From Strix aluco (lineage: Eukaryota > Chordata > Aves > Strigiformes > Strigidae), in the NCBI RefSeq assembly GCF_031877795.1, contig NC_133935.1, positions 53,759,330-53,823,329 on the forward strand: 64,000 nucleotides of DNA, in the 5' to 3' direction. Within the stretch, counting starts at the first letter, position 1. Each line of letters begins with the position of its first letter. Positions 26,459 to 36,600 of this stretch are shown piece after piece. The position numbers and the translations under genes were made by a program. Below the pieces are notes generated by a model, which saw only the letters and a program-made list of their open reading frames with translations, had not been told where the DNA came from and did no database searches.

Positions 26459-28032
26459 GCAAACACACACACATTAAAAAGATCAAAACCAAGAGCCAAA
26501 TCCTCAACTTCTCTAGGAGCTGATCTGTTGTAGTCAATTATGCCATTCCTGACAACAGAGTATATATACATATGTCCTGCATTTCTTCTTGAACAGCTAA
26601 GAAGCATATGCACCATTGCTGCACAGATGAATCCTCTCAGGGAGTACTGTGGTTTTGGCAGTGAACTTAAAATATCACACTTTAACACCACAAACAAATT
26701 ATTTCTTTGAAAAAAATTCAAGTACAAAACTTCCAACCACGCCCTTCACTTTACTATAAATCAAAAAAGCTATTTACCCAGCTCATTCAGAAATAATGGT
26801 GAAGTACTTAGCCAGAGTCTGTTGGCACATGTTAGCTGGTAGTATTTAATAGCAATATCTCTCTTGTAAAAATATGTCATATTGAAGTTTGTAAAATAGT
26901 ACTTTTCTAAAACCTGAAGTAATGTTACTGGGATGAAACAAAATTCTGCTTTTTAATATAAGGCTGATTGTAGGCTTTGTTCTTCCTTGCCACTTAACAT
27001 GTACACATGACTAACCCAGAAATGTTTATGCAGTCATTTTGAATAAGTTCAAATGATCACATAGGTTATAAATATTTATGTTGAACATGCTTGGCTTTGC
27101 AGATCATCCTGTGTAACCTGTGCAGAAGTTTTGGGGAACACAGGTTGAGGAGCAATTTCCAACTCAACGGTCCTACTCTCCAAAAGGGCAAAGAACCTGT
27201 TGGGAATGTAGGCACTGCACTGTGAGTTGGGCATGGCAAGGAAGGTTTCTGCTTGTCAGGGTACTTGCCAAATAGTCTTGTGTATCCCATGGTATGTTTA
27301 TGATGTCTCTAATTTGGATTTTCTTCACCGGGCAAGGCAAGTTATCTGAAACAGTTTTCATTTGATAACTTCAACAAGATTCGGAAATGGACAACGCAGT
27401 TTTCAGCCCCTGCAAACTGTCTTTGTTCCTTAGAACTCAAAGGTATTATGCTGATTTACACCAGACACTGATCTGCCCTTGGGATTTAGTTGCAGACTAG
27501 CTCAGAGTTTCTGGCCAGATAATTGTAAGTATGGACAGAAACAAACTTGCAAGGTTATTTAGTGTATTAAACTTGGTAACCTTTCCAAAACTGAGCATTG
27601 ACTTAATATGTCCCATTTGGAGTATCTCCAGGATTGCAGTTATATTCAACATAGGAACTGATTTTTGAAAGTGCCATTCATCTTTTTGCAAGTGTAGTTA
27701 CATTAAAAATTAGGCTGTATAGGTTGCAGAATTCAGCATTCAAATATTGGTGGGAAAGGCAACCTATGCAACAGCAGCTTGTCTCCCATTTTGTGGATGC
27801 TTTATAATTCAGCACATTGTTTTATGGTATGCAGTTTTCCGATACCTTGCTTCATGCAATGTACTAACTAGAGCAGTTATTAAATTATTTTTTCACCTGT
27901 CAGTGTGTTTCCGTTGTGCCTTATGTACTGCATTCCATACAAATCCACAGTGAGGTACAAAATTATTTCCTGATGGTCATTTCTGTAATGCTTCATAGGT
28001 CTCACCCTCTAGAAGAAATTGTATATATTAAT

Positions 28033-28142
28033 AGCGCTTAGGGATATGGTGTAGTTGAGAACTGTCAGTGTTAGGTTAACGGTTGGACTAGATGATCTTC
28101 AAGATCTTTTCCAACCTAGATGATTCTGTGATTCTGTAATTG
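28033..28142 (+). mobile_element. CR1 LINE 3' tail
   Basis: Plus-strand CR1 terminus beginning at 'agggatatggtgtagttg', containing 'ggttggactagatgatctt' and ending in the octamer repeat ATTCTGTG ATTCTGTA. It is closely similar to the tails at 33609-33679 and 62524-62664 and probably belongs to the same subfamily. It is heavily 5'-truncated, non-coding, and lies within the proposed AMIGO2 intron. Confidence 0.9.
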
Positions 28143-29199
28143 TTGCCATAGACTAGCTAGCTAGCAAAACCAACAAAGTTAGGTGCTTAGGACTGGTTAA
28201 AAAAATATATTCCTCTGGGTTCCTAACTTCCCACTGAAAACCCCATGCAGTCAGATTCTTCAATAGGATCTAAAAGCCTAGAAGACTTTATGAATCTTGA
28301 TAGTAACATCCCTTCAAATCAATCTATTTATTTTTACAATATTTCTATATTTAAGATCATATTGCTATATCTCTTTTATAGACAGAGAAGCAACGAGAAC
28401 ACTTACAGTCAGAAGTCAGAGTGCCAGCTAGTCACAGCATTTTGACTCTCATCTCAGCACTTCTTCAGATCAGTCCTTCCTAAACTTAATACACAGAGGT
28501 TCCTTAATTTCTAAGTGTCAAGCTGGTGACTATAATATGTTCATTGTTTTCTAAAAGTTATGAGTTCACATAATTTGCCTGATTTCACAGGAATTCTGTA
28601 GAAGAGGCTAGGATATGCTCCAGTTCTCAAGTATAGGCATTGACTGAGCTCCTGAGGTAATCACCCTTTCTTTTCCCTGTTCTTCCTCAGAACCTGTGCA
28701 CGGTGTGAGGAAAGGGTTTGGGGAAAAAAATGAAGCAATCATGTAACTAAAGACCATATATAAAATTTAAAATGCCACAGAAAACCTTAATTCTGACACT
28801 TTAATTTTTGAGCACTTGACTTGGCAGCCTTGCCATTCTCTTAATACAGTTTTTGATAATGCAAACATTTAAAGCCAATGTATATATAAATTCTTGTGAA
28901 AGGTGAATTCTCCTGTCCTGCTGCCTTCATATTTCTTCTTTTAATGGGTCATTAGAAGGTTCAGCTCTTTAGATTCATAGCACATCCTCTGCCACTTGAC
29001 TCGAGAGTAGATTTGTCAGTAGAAGACATCAGCTTGCCAGATTGGCAGAGGGTTAGAGAAGGAGGAGAATAAGGAACTGAGGAGGAGTGGAGATTAGTGC
29101 ATTTCACATATATTAATTAATTGCATAGATAATCTTAGATTCATAAGTAGCAGATGCAAATTCTCCAGAGAAGTGTGTTCTAAGGTTCACCTCCTGAAT

Positions 29200-29600
29200 C
29201 TTTCTTCTGCTTAACCCTCTTCTTGCATTTTACACCCTCCCCATCTGCTTTGCCAGTCTTGTAGGCCTTAACTGACTTCTGCATCCTCAAACCACATCTT
29301 CCTTAGTTGCTACATTAGTAATGATGATGTTCCGTTAGCACTTTCCTCCCTGGTTTTGCCCTTCCTTCCCTATGCATCCCTTATCCTCCTTTTCCCTCTC
29401 TCCCCTTCTTTAGCCGCTTCTCTGCCCTGCTGTCCTCCACCATTTAGATCTTGATTTTCATGTTTTTGTACTCAAGACTCATCCTTTCTTCACCCATCTT
29501 GCCTCATCAGAGAATGCAACTTCTCATTTCATTCTGCTTCTTTCCATCTGAGGTTTCTTCTTTCTCCTCCTTCCCACTGCCACTGCCATAGCCTCTCTCA
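29200..29600. other. Pyrimidine-rich zone
   Basis: The plus strand is clearly enriched in C and T over about 400 bases, with many CTTCC and CCTCC units. No gene or known repeat is recognised. It precedes a stretch with a few isolated CpGs around 29690-29710 but is not a CpG island. Confidence 0.4.
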
Positions 29601-30198
29601 GCAGCACAGAGCAGACATTGCGCAGTTTGTCCTGCTCAGATGCTGTTCCAACAGGTGGGTGAGTTTGGAGAAATGAGGTATGAGGTTAATACGACGGAGC
29701 TGAATACCGCGTTTGAGTTGTGAAGGGGTGGGGATAATAAAAGCATATGGATTCACACAGGAATTTACTGACAAACTCTTAACAGGTATCCAGGGAGAGC
29801 AAGAGTGAACAAAAATGTTCATTGTGCTGCTATGTGTACATTTTCTTAGGAGATGGCAAAAAGCATATCCCTTGGCACACTACCCTGCCAAATGTCACGT
29901 CCCTGATTCAAAACATAGAGACACGAACATATTCTCAGAAAAGAGTATAGTTAGGTTTGTTCTTACTATTTAAGTGTGAGCAAAATATTTTTTCCTTTAC
30001 TAAGTTTTCAGAAATGGCTGACTCATTCTTACTGAAAGTTCCCAAAACTTGCACCTGAGGTAGACACCTGGCATAGGTTTTCTCCTCAACAGTTATTTTC
30101 ACAAAGGTAGAAGTAGCAGAATACAAACTATTCCAATTGGACATCTTGAATAACTTTAACAATAGGCTGTTGCTACCTGAACTATCAGTTACTGAATT

Positions 30199-30264
30199 AA
30201 AAAAAAAAAAAAAAGGGGGGGGGGGGAAGGGGGAAAAAAAAAAGGGGGGGAAAAAAAAGGAAAA
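30199..30264 (+). repeat. 66-base pure purine tract (A and G runs)
   Basis: From 30199 to 30264 the plus strand has only A and G: A16, G12, AA, G5, A10, G7, A8, GG, A4. Such tracts can form triplex (H-DNA), and the three long G runs could take part in a quadruplex. It sits about 535 bases before the proposed acceptor of the AMIGO2 coding exon. Run lengths may be affected by sequencing or assembly error. Confidence 0.9.
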
Positions 30265-30789
30265 CATCGTATGACATTTAAAAGTGAAGTAGTCTGAGGA
30301 AATTCTTTGCTTGAAAATGTGTGACATTTTCTGATTGGGAAGAAGCACATGTTGTAACTGCTCCCCACTAGACAAGAAAATAGTATTTTTGGATGAGGCT
30401 TTTTCTTTCCTGTACCAGGAGTTTTCTGTCTGGGTTGGTTTGGAAACAGGTAGGGGATGCCATTACCCAATCATGTTCCACAGAGGAACATTTCTGATTT
30501 ATGTTTTTTACAAACTGTCAGAAATTGCATTCCTTGGTCCAAGACTGAAGAATAGCTGCATTGTTTTTGAAGAGAAAAAATATATCTGTAGTGTGAATAT
30601 TTACACAAGTGCAGAATTTCATGTTTTCATAAAACCAGTGTTAAGCTTACATCACCTAGGAACAACTAGATTTTATAGTTAACAGTATGAAACATTAAGG
30701 ATTAATTCCCCATATTTTTCAAAAGGCACGATAAGAAATCAGGCAGGGTATGAATCGTGAATGTTAACATGCTGTACCTCTGTATCCCT

Positions 30790-30799
30790 CTTTTGACAG
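30790..30799 (+). promoter_or_regulatory. AMIGO2: Candidate splice acceptor of the AMIGO2 coding exon
   Basis: A pyrimidine-rich stretch (TGTATCCCTCTTTT) runs into GACAG, ending at 30799, with a branch-point-like TTAAC about 37 bases upstream. The 73 bases from here to the ATG contain no ATG and would be the exon-2 part of the 5' untranslated region. Confidence 0.5.
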
Positions 30800-30872
30800 C
30801 AATTAGTGCAAAGCTAACTGCACATATAATCTGTGGCAAGGAGCACTGGGAGACAACTAAGAGACAGTGACA

Positions 30873-32438
30873 ATGTCTTTAAACTGGCAGACAATTGGTA
30901 CTCGACTTGGAGTTTTTAAAGTGAACTGCAAAGGACTGGCATGCCTCTTGGTCTTCACAGTGAGCATTTGTGGCAGTGCCCCAGGGATGTGTCCAACAGC
31001 CTGCATCTGTGCCAGTGATATCGTAAGCTGCACCAATAAGAACCTCTCTCGAGTGCCAGGAAATCTTTATAAATGTATGAAAAGGCTGGATCTGAGTTAT
31101 AACAGAATTGGGTTTCTGGAGCCTGAATGGGTCCCAGCGCTGTTTGAGAAACTGAACACTTTAATAGTCAATCATAATAGCATTAGCAGCATTATCACTG
31201 GAAGCTTTTCCACAACCCCAAATCTGAAGTACCTAGACTTGTCATCCAACAGCCTGAAGACACTGAGCAGCCCTGTGTTTCAGGAGCTGAGAGTGCTGGA
31301 GGTTCTCCTGCTGTACAACAATCACATAACACAGATAGAGTCTTCAGCCTTTGGAGGATTGTACAAATTGCAGAAACTATACTTAAGCTATAACTTGCTC
31401 TCACATTTCCCGCTGGACTTGTACACTGGAAAACATAAACTGACAGACCTTGTGTTGCTGGACATTTCCTTTAATCACATCCAGTTGATGCCTATTCAGC
31501 GCCTGAGTTCAGTGCCAGCCAAACATCTTAGTGGAATTTATCTTCATGGCAACCCATTTTATTGTGACTGTGTGCTGTACTCCATGCTAACCTTCTGGTA
31601 TCAAAGGCACTTCAGCTCAGTGGTGGACTTCAGAAATGAGTACACCTGTTTGTTGCGATCAGACCCAAGAGGTTACAATAAACTGCCTTTATTGCACGAC
31701 AACTTTCTGAATTGCTCTGAAAGCACCGTCAACAGCTCTTTCCAAGCCTTTGGGTTTATTCACGATGCCCAGGTTGGTGACAGGCTGATTGTACACTGTG
31801 ACAGCAGAATCAGCGATGCGGGCACGCACTTTGTTTGGGTTAGTCCAGACAATAGATTGCTGGAGCCAGACAGGGAGACCAACAACTTTAAGGTGTTTCG
31901 TAATGGCAGCCTGGAGATAACAGATGCCCAGCTAGAGGACTCAGGGCTGTATTCCTGCATCGCAATAAATAAGAAAAGACTATTAAATGAAACCATAGAG
32001 GTTAGAATAAATGTTAGCAATTTCACAGTGAACAGATCCCATGCTCATGAAGCATTTAATACAGCTTTTACCACCCTTGCTGCCTGTGTAGCCAGTATTG
32101 TTTTAGTACTGCTGTATCTCTATCTGACCCCCTGTCCATGCCAATGTAAGGCGAAAAGGAGGAAGAGGAAGCTGAACCAAAGCAGTGCCCACTCATCCAT
32201 ACTGAATTCCACACCACCACAAGAGCTGCCAGCCGACGAGAAGAAGGCTAGTACTGGTAAACGGGTGGTTTTCCTGGAACCTGTGCACGAACCAAAACAC
32301 AGTCAGAACGGGAAGGTAAAACTGTTCCCTAATGACAATATCATTGCTGAGAGTATCTTAAAAACTACTCGAACAAAATCCGACTCCGATTCTGTCAACT
32401 CCGTGTTCTCAGACACACCTTTCATGCCATCAACTTAG
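30873..32438 (+). CDS. AMIGO2: AMIGO2, amphoterin-induced protein 2 (LRR/Ig adhesion receptor)
   Basis: Intact single-exon ORF of 521 codons; human AMIGO2 is 522. Type I membrane protein with: signal peptide about 1-36 (hydrophobic 21-34); LRRNT cysteines C40, C44, C46, C53; leucine-rich repeats about 68-225; LRRCT with C231, C233, C259, C281; one C2-type Ig domain about 290-382 (C309/C362, W322, DSGLYSC signature); a transmembrane helix about 398-420; and a 101-residue basic then serine-rich tail. N-glycosylation sequons occur at N57, N280, N287, N344, N372, N380, N383 and N387. Cysteines 421, 423 and 425 just inside the membrane are possible palmitoylation sites. AMIGO proteins mediate homo- and heterophilic adhesion, and AMIGO2 is linked to neuronal survival. 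Start choice: the ATG at 30873 has A at -3 and lies 12 bases after an in-frame TAA (30858-30860); the frame otherwise opens only at a GTG two codons earlier. AMIGO1 and AMIGO3 are the alternatives, but the tail and the juxtamembrane sequence match AMIGO2 as I remember it. Confidence 0.97.
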   Translation: MSLNWQTIGTRLGVFKVNCKGLACLLVFTVSICGSAPGMCPTACICASDIVSCTNKNLSRVPGNLYKCMKRLDLSYNRIGFLEPEWVPALFEKLNTLIVNHNSISSIITGSFSTTPNLKYLDLSSNSLKTLSSPVFQELRVLEVLLLYNNHITQIESSAFGGLYKLQKLYLSYNLLSHFPLDLYTGKHKLTDLVLLDISFNHIQLMPIQRLSSVPAKHLSGIYLHGNPFYCDCVLYSMLTFWYQRHFSSVVDFRNEYTCLLRSDPRGYNKLPLLHDNFLNCSESTVNSSFQAFGFIHDAQVGDRLIVHCDSRISDAGTHFVWVSPDNRLLEPDRETNNFKVFRNGSLEITDAQLEDSGLYSCIAINKKRLLNETIEVRINVSNFTVNRSHAHEAFNTAFTTLAACVASIVLVLLYLYLTPCPCQCKAKRRKRKLNQSSAHSSILNSTPPQELPADEKKASTGKRVVFLEPVHEPKHSQNGKVKLFPNDNIIAESILKTTRTKSDSDSVNSVFSDTPFMPST

Positions 32439-32514
32439 TTTGCTGCCTGTGTTTGTATCGTGCAGTTACATTTCTGAATACCTCCTTTGCTTGTAGCAAC
32501 CATCAGGAAAAACA

Positions 32515-32520
32515 AATAAA
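32515..32520 (+). terminator. AMIGO2: Candidate poly(A) signal, proximal
   Basis: Canonical AATAAA 77 bases after the AMIGO2 stop codon. It is followed by an A-rich stretch and then TG/GT-containing sequence (ATGTATCTGTTGTCAG) that could act as the downstream element. Confidence 0.45.
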
Positions 32521-32903
32521 AAGAGATAAAATGTTTTAAAAAAATGTATCTGTTGTCAGTCCTTGAACTGTGTCTCCTCTCTCTGTGAGTGTAGGGCCAT
32601 GCGACAGTGATACCTCCTTCAGGAAAAGCAAACAGTGTGGCATTAATGTGAATGTCTTCAGTGAAGGCTTAGCCTTGGCTTTTACTCTCTGGTCCATACA
32701 TAGCAATTTCTCATGCATGTTTAGAGGCACTTTCAGTGCATGCAGCTGACTCTTCAGAGGCAGGGTCTGACCCCTATAAAACAGTCTCAGTCATGCTGAT
32801 AACTCAGCTCCTGTGCAGTGAGCACAGAAGCAAACTCAGAAGGGTACTGAGAAAAATGTCGAGACTTCCTGCAATTCCTTTCACGGGCTTATAAAATCCT
32901 TAC

Positions 32904-32909
32904 AATAAA
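32904..32909 (+). terminator. AMIGO2: Candidate poly(A) signal, distal
   Basis: Canonical AATAAA 466 bases after the stop codon, followed by GAGTTTCTTTGG, a T/G-rich stretch of the kind found downstream of cleavage sites. Use of this site cannot be decided from sequence alone. Confidence 0.35.
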
Positions 32910-33608
32910 ATCCCTAGGGGAAAAAAGTCATGAGTTTCTTTGGACTGATCAGAACAAAAGGATTAGATTTGCCACCAGCATGCATAGCAGCACTGGATAA
33001 ATGTTTATGGCCTTCAACTGATAATATGTTTGCTTGAAAACTTTAAATGGGGGGCATTGTACTCATTTTGTTCAAAACTTAGTCATGGGATTACTCATGA
33101 GAAGTAAAGTGGTTGTATTTGTTTGTAAATATTGACACATAATGAAAACAGGTAGAAGTTAACACATTACCTTTGCAATTGTCTTTGTCAAGGAATGAAA
33201 CTTGTCAGTCATGAGGACTCAAGCTAATTAGCACTAACTCATTAAGCTACAATAACTGGATTTATTATAGTCAGTTGTCTTAACCTCTGCAGCTTGCTGT
33301 GGCATCACACGGTGAACAAGCCTAACATCATCACCAGGGCTCGAGCTTCATCTTAGGTGTGGCTGGCTTCTCTCCAGAGGTAACTTCACAAAATAGGGGG
33401 AGTATTTCGATTAATCTCTCCAGTGTCACATGGTTCCAGCAAGTGGTTATAAAATTTGCTTCCTAAAAGAGGAAGCTTCTTAAAAGAGAAAATACCATAT
33501 TTGGTCAAACTCATTAAAAATATAAAAGACTATGCACTGTGAATTCAGAAAGCACAGCTTTTCTCTAGACTTGGCTCTTGTCTAATATGTACTGTTTCCT
33601 TCTTTGCC
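32910..33608. other. Non-coding sequence downstream of AMIGO2
   Basis: No gene or repeat is recognised; it may still be 3' UTR if a more distal poly(A) site is used. Confidence 0.4.
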
Positions 33609-33679
33609 CAAATGGTTGGACTGGATGATCTTCAAGGTCTTTTCCAACCTAGATGATTCTGTGATTCTGTGATTCTGTA
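33609..33679 (+). mobile_element. CR1 LINE 3' tail
   Basis: The last 70 bases of a plus-strand CR1, from 'aatggttggactggatgatc' to three copies of the octamer ATTCTGTG/ATTCTGTA. It is nearly identical to the tails at 28.1 kb and 62.5 kb, so it is relatively young. It is extremely 5'-truncated. Confidence 0.9.
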
Positions 33680-36600
33680 TCATTGTCAAAGTTTATGAAC
33701 CTGGTAAGACTGGCCTGAACTGGTGATGCAACATAGGTTGCATGAAGTGTTGTGTTATTGGAATGAGCATACTGTTCTATTTGTTATTTCTTTTTCTATT
33801 TGCCCCCTTTTTCTTTCTTTTTAGCATACTGGGACTGGAATGGACTTTGCCAATCTTTCTCACATTGAGTAATACCAACTTCAAAGGGTTTCTGCAAGGA
33901 ATTACAGTTTACCAAAGAAGAGTAATTGGAGCATGTCTGTCTCATTCTATCTTTGGGGAATATACTGAAAGGGTAAAGGATAAACAAAATCAGAATTAAA
34001 GGGTTACACGGTATGGCAACTGTAATTTATTTTTGAGAGGCTTACTGTAACAGCCACTTGCCATTTTTTGTGATTTCTTTTGAGAGGCATGTCATCATGC
34101 TAAAGCTTATATCTGGCTGAGCCAAAGCTGTCAACAATTGATTTGCTACAGAGAAATCCTGACGTAGCTAATTGTTTGAAAGCAAGCTATCTGGAAAACA
34201 GATTAGATCAGGAAACAGTGTTGCTGTGATGTGCACAATGTGGAATTAGAAAACTGCTAGAGATTTTAATTCAGATATTCAGGGAAATGGAAGATGGAAA
34301 ACATTTTTCTAGGCAGAGGATAATAAATATTTAGGAGAGAGACATGACCATGCATTTGGGTCTTTTATTTGTACATTTATCTGTGTAAATTTAAACATGG
34401 CTTCAGCTATCAAGCAGGTTAGCATCCTTTCATTAAGCTCTTTCCCTCTTTTGTCTGTATACATGCATTAAACTAAAATCCATATGTTTACATATAAGGT
34501 ATGAGGAGAAAACAGTGATTGTCTTTGCTAAAATCAGTGATATAGTTGGGTCATCTGTCAGTGAGGCAAAGGCTTCACACTGTCTCCTTCTTAAAGATTT
34601 TTTTATTGAAAAGATTCAGCTAAGCTGCGTGACCTGCTGCTGTGCAACGCACATGGTGGGTGTCCCCCGCATTGCACAAGGAGACAATCAGCAACCCAGA
34701 GCCAAAGGGCTGAAATGGTGGTGAGGCAGAGTAGGAAATGGAGAGGCAAATACTCCCATGGAAAGTTGTACAGATCAGTTACAGCTCTGGGCAGATATTA
34801 TGCTCTGTTGTCATACATGAGCTTAATTGACCCAGATTTCGGTGTTTACACAAGAGCGCTGACGGTCAGTTCCAAATTGGGCTGAAAAGAAAACATGCTG
34901 TCATCAGTGTGGCTGGGAAACAGATGTACACATCTCCTTAGCAGCTACGGCTGAGCAGGTGCACCCCGCTGCTGTTCACAGTGCGAGGCAGTGACACCGT
35001 GCCACATCAAACTCACTGTGCATTTTAAATCTGCATGGTAGTCCTAAATAAAAAAGGTAGAGATCCTGCAGCCTTCCTTCCACGGAACTGTTGTCTTTCA
35101 GCAAGATGTGGGGATTTGTGGGATAAGAGTAATTCTGCCAGATGACTAGAGAAGCTGAGTGTCGATCTAAACAGCAGATATTTACTGTGACTATTAACTG
35201 GCTGTATTTTACTGACTGCTTCAAAGTGCCCACAGTTGTAGCTGTGATTATGAACAAGGTGGTAAAACCGAAGCTTTGAGAGAGCCGTTGGCTTGTTTGC
35301 TGCTTCTTTACATTATCATAGCCTCATAAGTTCAGTAGGTGCAGCTTTAATAAAGATTTTTCAAGTCTTTACTGAATATTTGTCATATAACACCAACACC
35401 ATAGATCTACAATCCCTGTCCTCTTTGTGGAAGGCTGTGGAAAGGCAATGCAGCTCAGCTGTTCCTCTCTTCCCACCACAATGCAAGCCCCATGAGGCAC
35501 TGCCATCCAGCTCCACAGCCACGCAGAGCCCTGGGTGGTCTCCTGGACAGGAGGGGTTGCCCAGACATCGCACTAGCAGCTCCAGTATGGTCCGCCCTCC
35601 TAGTGAGTCTTCATCAGCAGGCCTATCCTACCACCATGTCATCCCCATTAGCCTATGTCCTGGATTTCCTGTTGCTGCTTCCAGCAACTACCAAAGAGCT
35701 GAATGATATTTTTAATACAGAGTGAGCTCAGTTCTGCAAGGTGTTGAGTGCTCTGGCTCCAGTCCAGCCACGCTCTTAAAATGGGTTTGCATTAAGGCAG
35801 AGGTACCAACCCACTGGCAAGAATTCTCTGGTTGGTCATGGAGTCACTGGCTCTGCAAGATGCCCAGAATGAGGTATTCCCCATGCAGCTCAGATAACCC
35901 CAGGTGAGTTTTGCTCTCCCTTGTCTTCTTTCCAGTGCCTGAGACTGTGCCACACAAGGTCATAGACAGGGCTCTAAGCTATACCTGAATACTATGTCTT
36001 TTTGTGGGGCTCCTTTAAACCTAGGTCCTCCGCCACTTTAACAGTGGTGATCAGCTTTTCTCTTACTCAAGGACCTATTGCATCAGTTCCAGCTGTCTCA
36101 TAGATCACAAATAAGGGTAATGGCTGCAGACAGCTCTGAAAGGTCATGTTCTTGCCTCTGTGCGTTTCCAGTACTGCACATGCCTGCAAGGCATAAGCTT
36201 TTGTGGAGTGCATTGGAAACTGGTCATGTGAAGCCAGCATGAAGCCTCTTAGGCCAGTCCTGAGCGTAGCAACAGCAACTGCACAACTGCATTGTCCCTA
36301 TATTACCCACCTGTAGTGGCAAGTGAGAGGGAAGGCTGCTAGTCATCTCTCCTGACCTCTGTAAGGTCGAGTATCTAACTGCGACCACCTCGCTAGTGAT
36401 GAACACGTACAATGGCTGACTGCCCCTCAAATAGCCTGAGCAGCTGCCAACGAAGCTGGAAGCGGAGGGTGAACCGAAGTGCTTTCCTGATACCAGCCCT
36501 TAATCTGCAGCTGATTATGACAGCCAGCACCATGTCCTTTTAGCCCAGATGTTTACCCGCAACTTGTCAGGCAAATAGTGCTCCAGGTTAGTAATGTACC

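Larger units (their letters stand above)
23871..30799 (+). other. Probable AMIGO2 5' intron (not protein-coding)
   Basis: The 6.9 kb interval starts with GTAACG and ends with a good acceptor. A branch-point-like TTAAC near 30762 is followed by a pyrimidine-rich stretch and TTTTGACAG at 30791-30799. No open frame in between resembles a protein. It contains a 25-base A run (24737-24761), an A/C-only tract (26362-26458), a CR1 tail (28033-28142), a pyrimidine-rich zone (about 29200-29600) and a purine tract (30199-30264). The intron is inferred from splice signals and the lack of any other promoter-like sequence nearer the gene. Confidence 0.4.
32439..32909 (+). other. AMIGO2: AMIGO2 3' untranslated region (minimum extent)
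   Basis: Two AATAAA signals follow the stop codon, at 32515-32520 and 32904-32909. The first would give a 3' UTR of only about 100 bases and the second about 490. The human UTR is longer, as I recall, so sites beyond 32.9 kb are also possible. No coding sequence is seen. Confidence 0.5.

Noticed and set aside
26344..26736. Minus-strand Phe/Val/Cys-rich open frame resembling a membrane protein
   Set aside because: Its hydrophobic part is the translation of a (TTTG)n simple repeat.
30189..30470. Minus-strand Pro/Phe-rich open frames near 30.2 kb
   Set aside because: They translate the poly-purine/poly-pyrimidine tract and have no other support.
30867..30872. GTG start two codons upstream of the AMIGO2 ATG
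   Set aside because: A GTG is not a normal vertebrate start. The ATG at 30873 has A at -3 and gives the expected AMIGO2 N-terminus.
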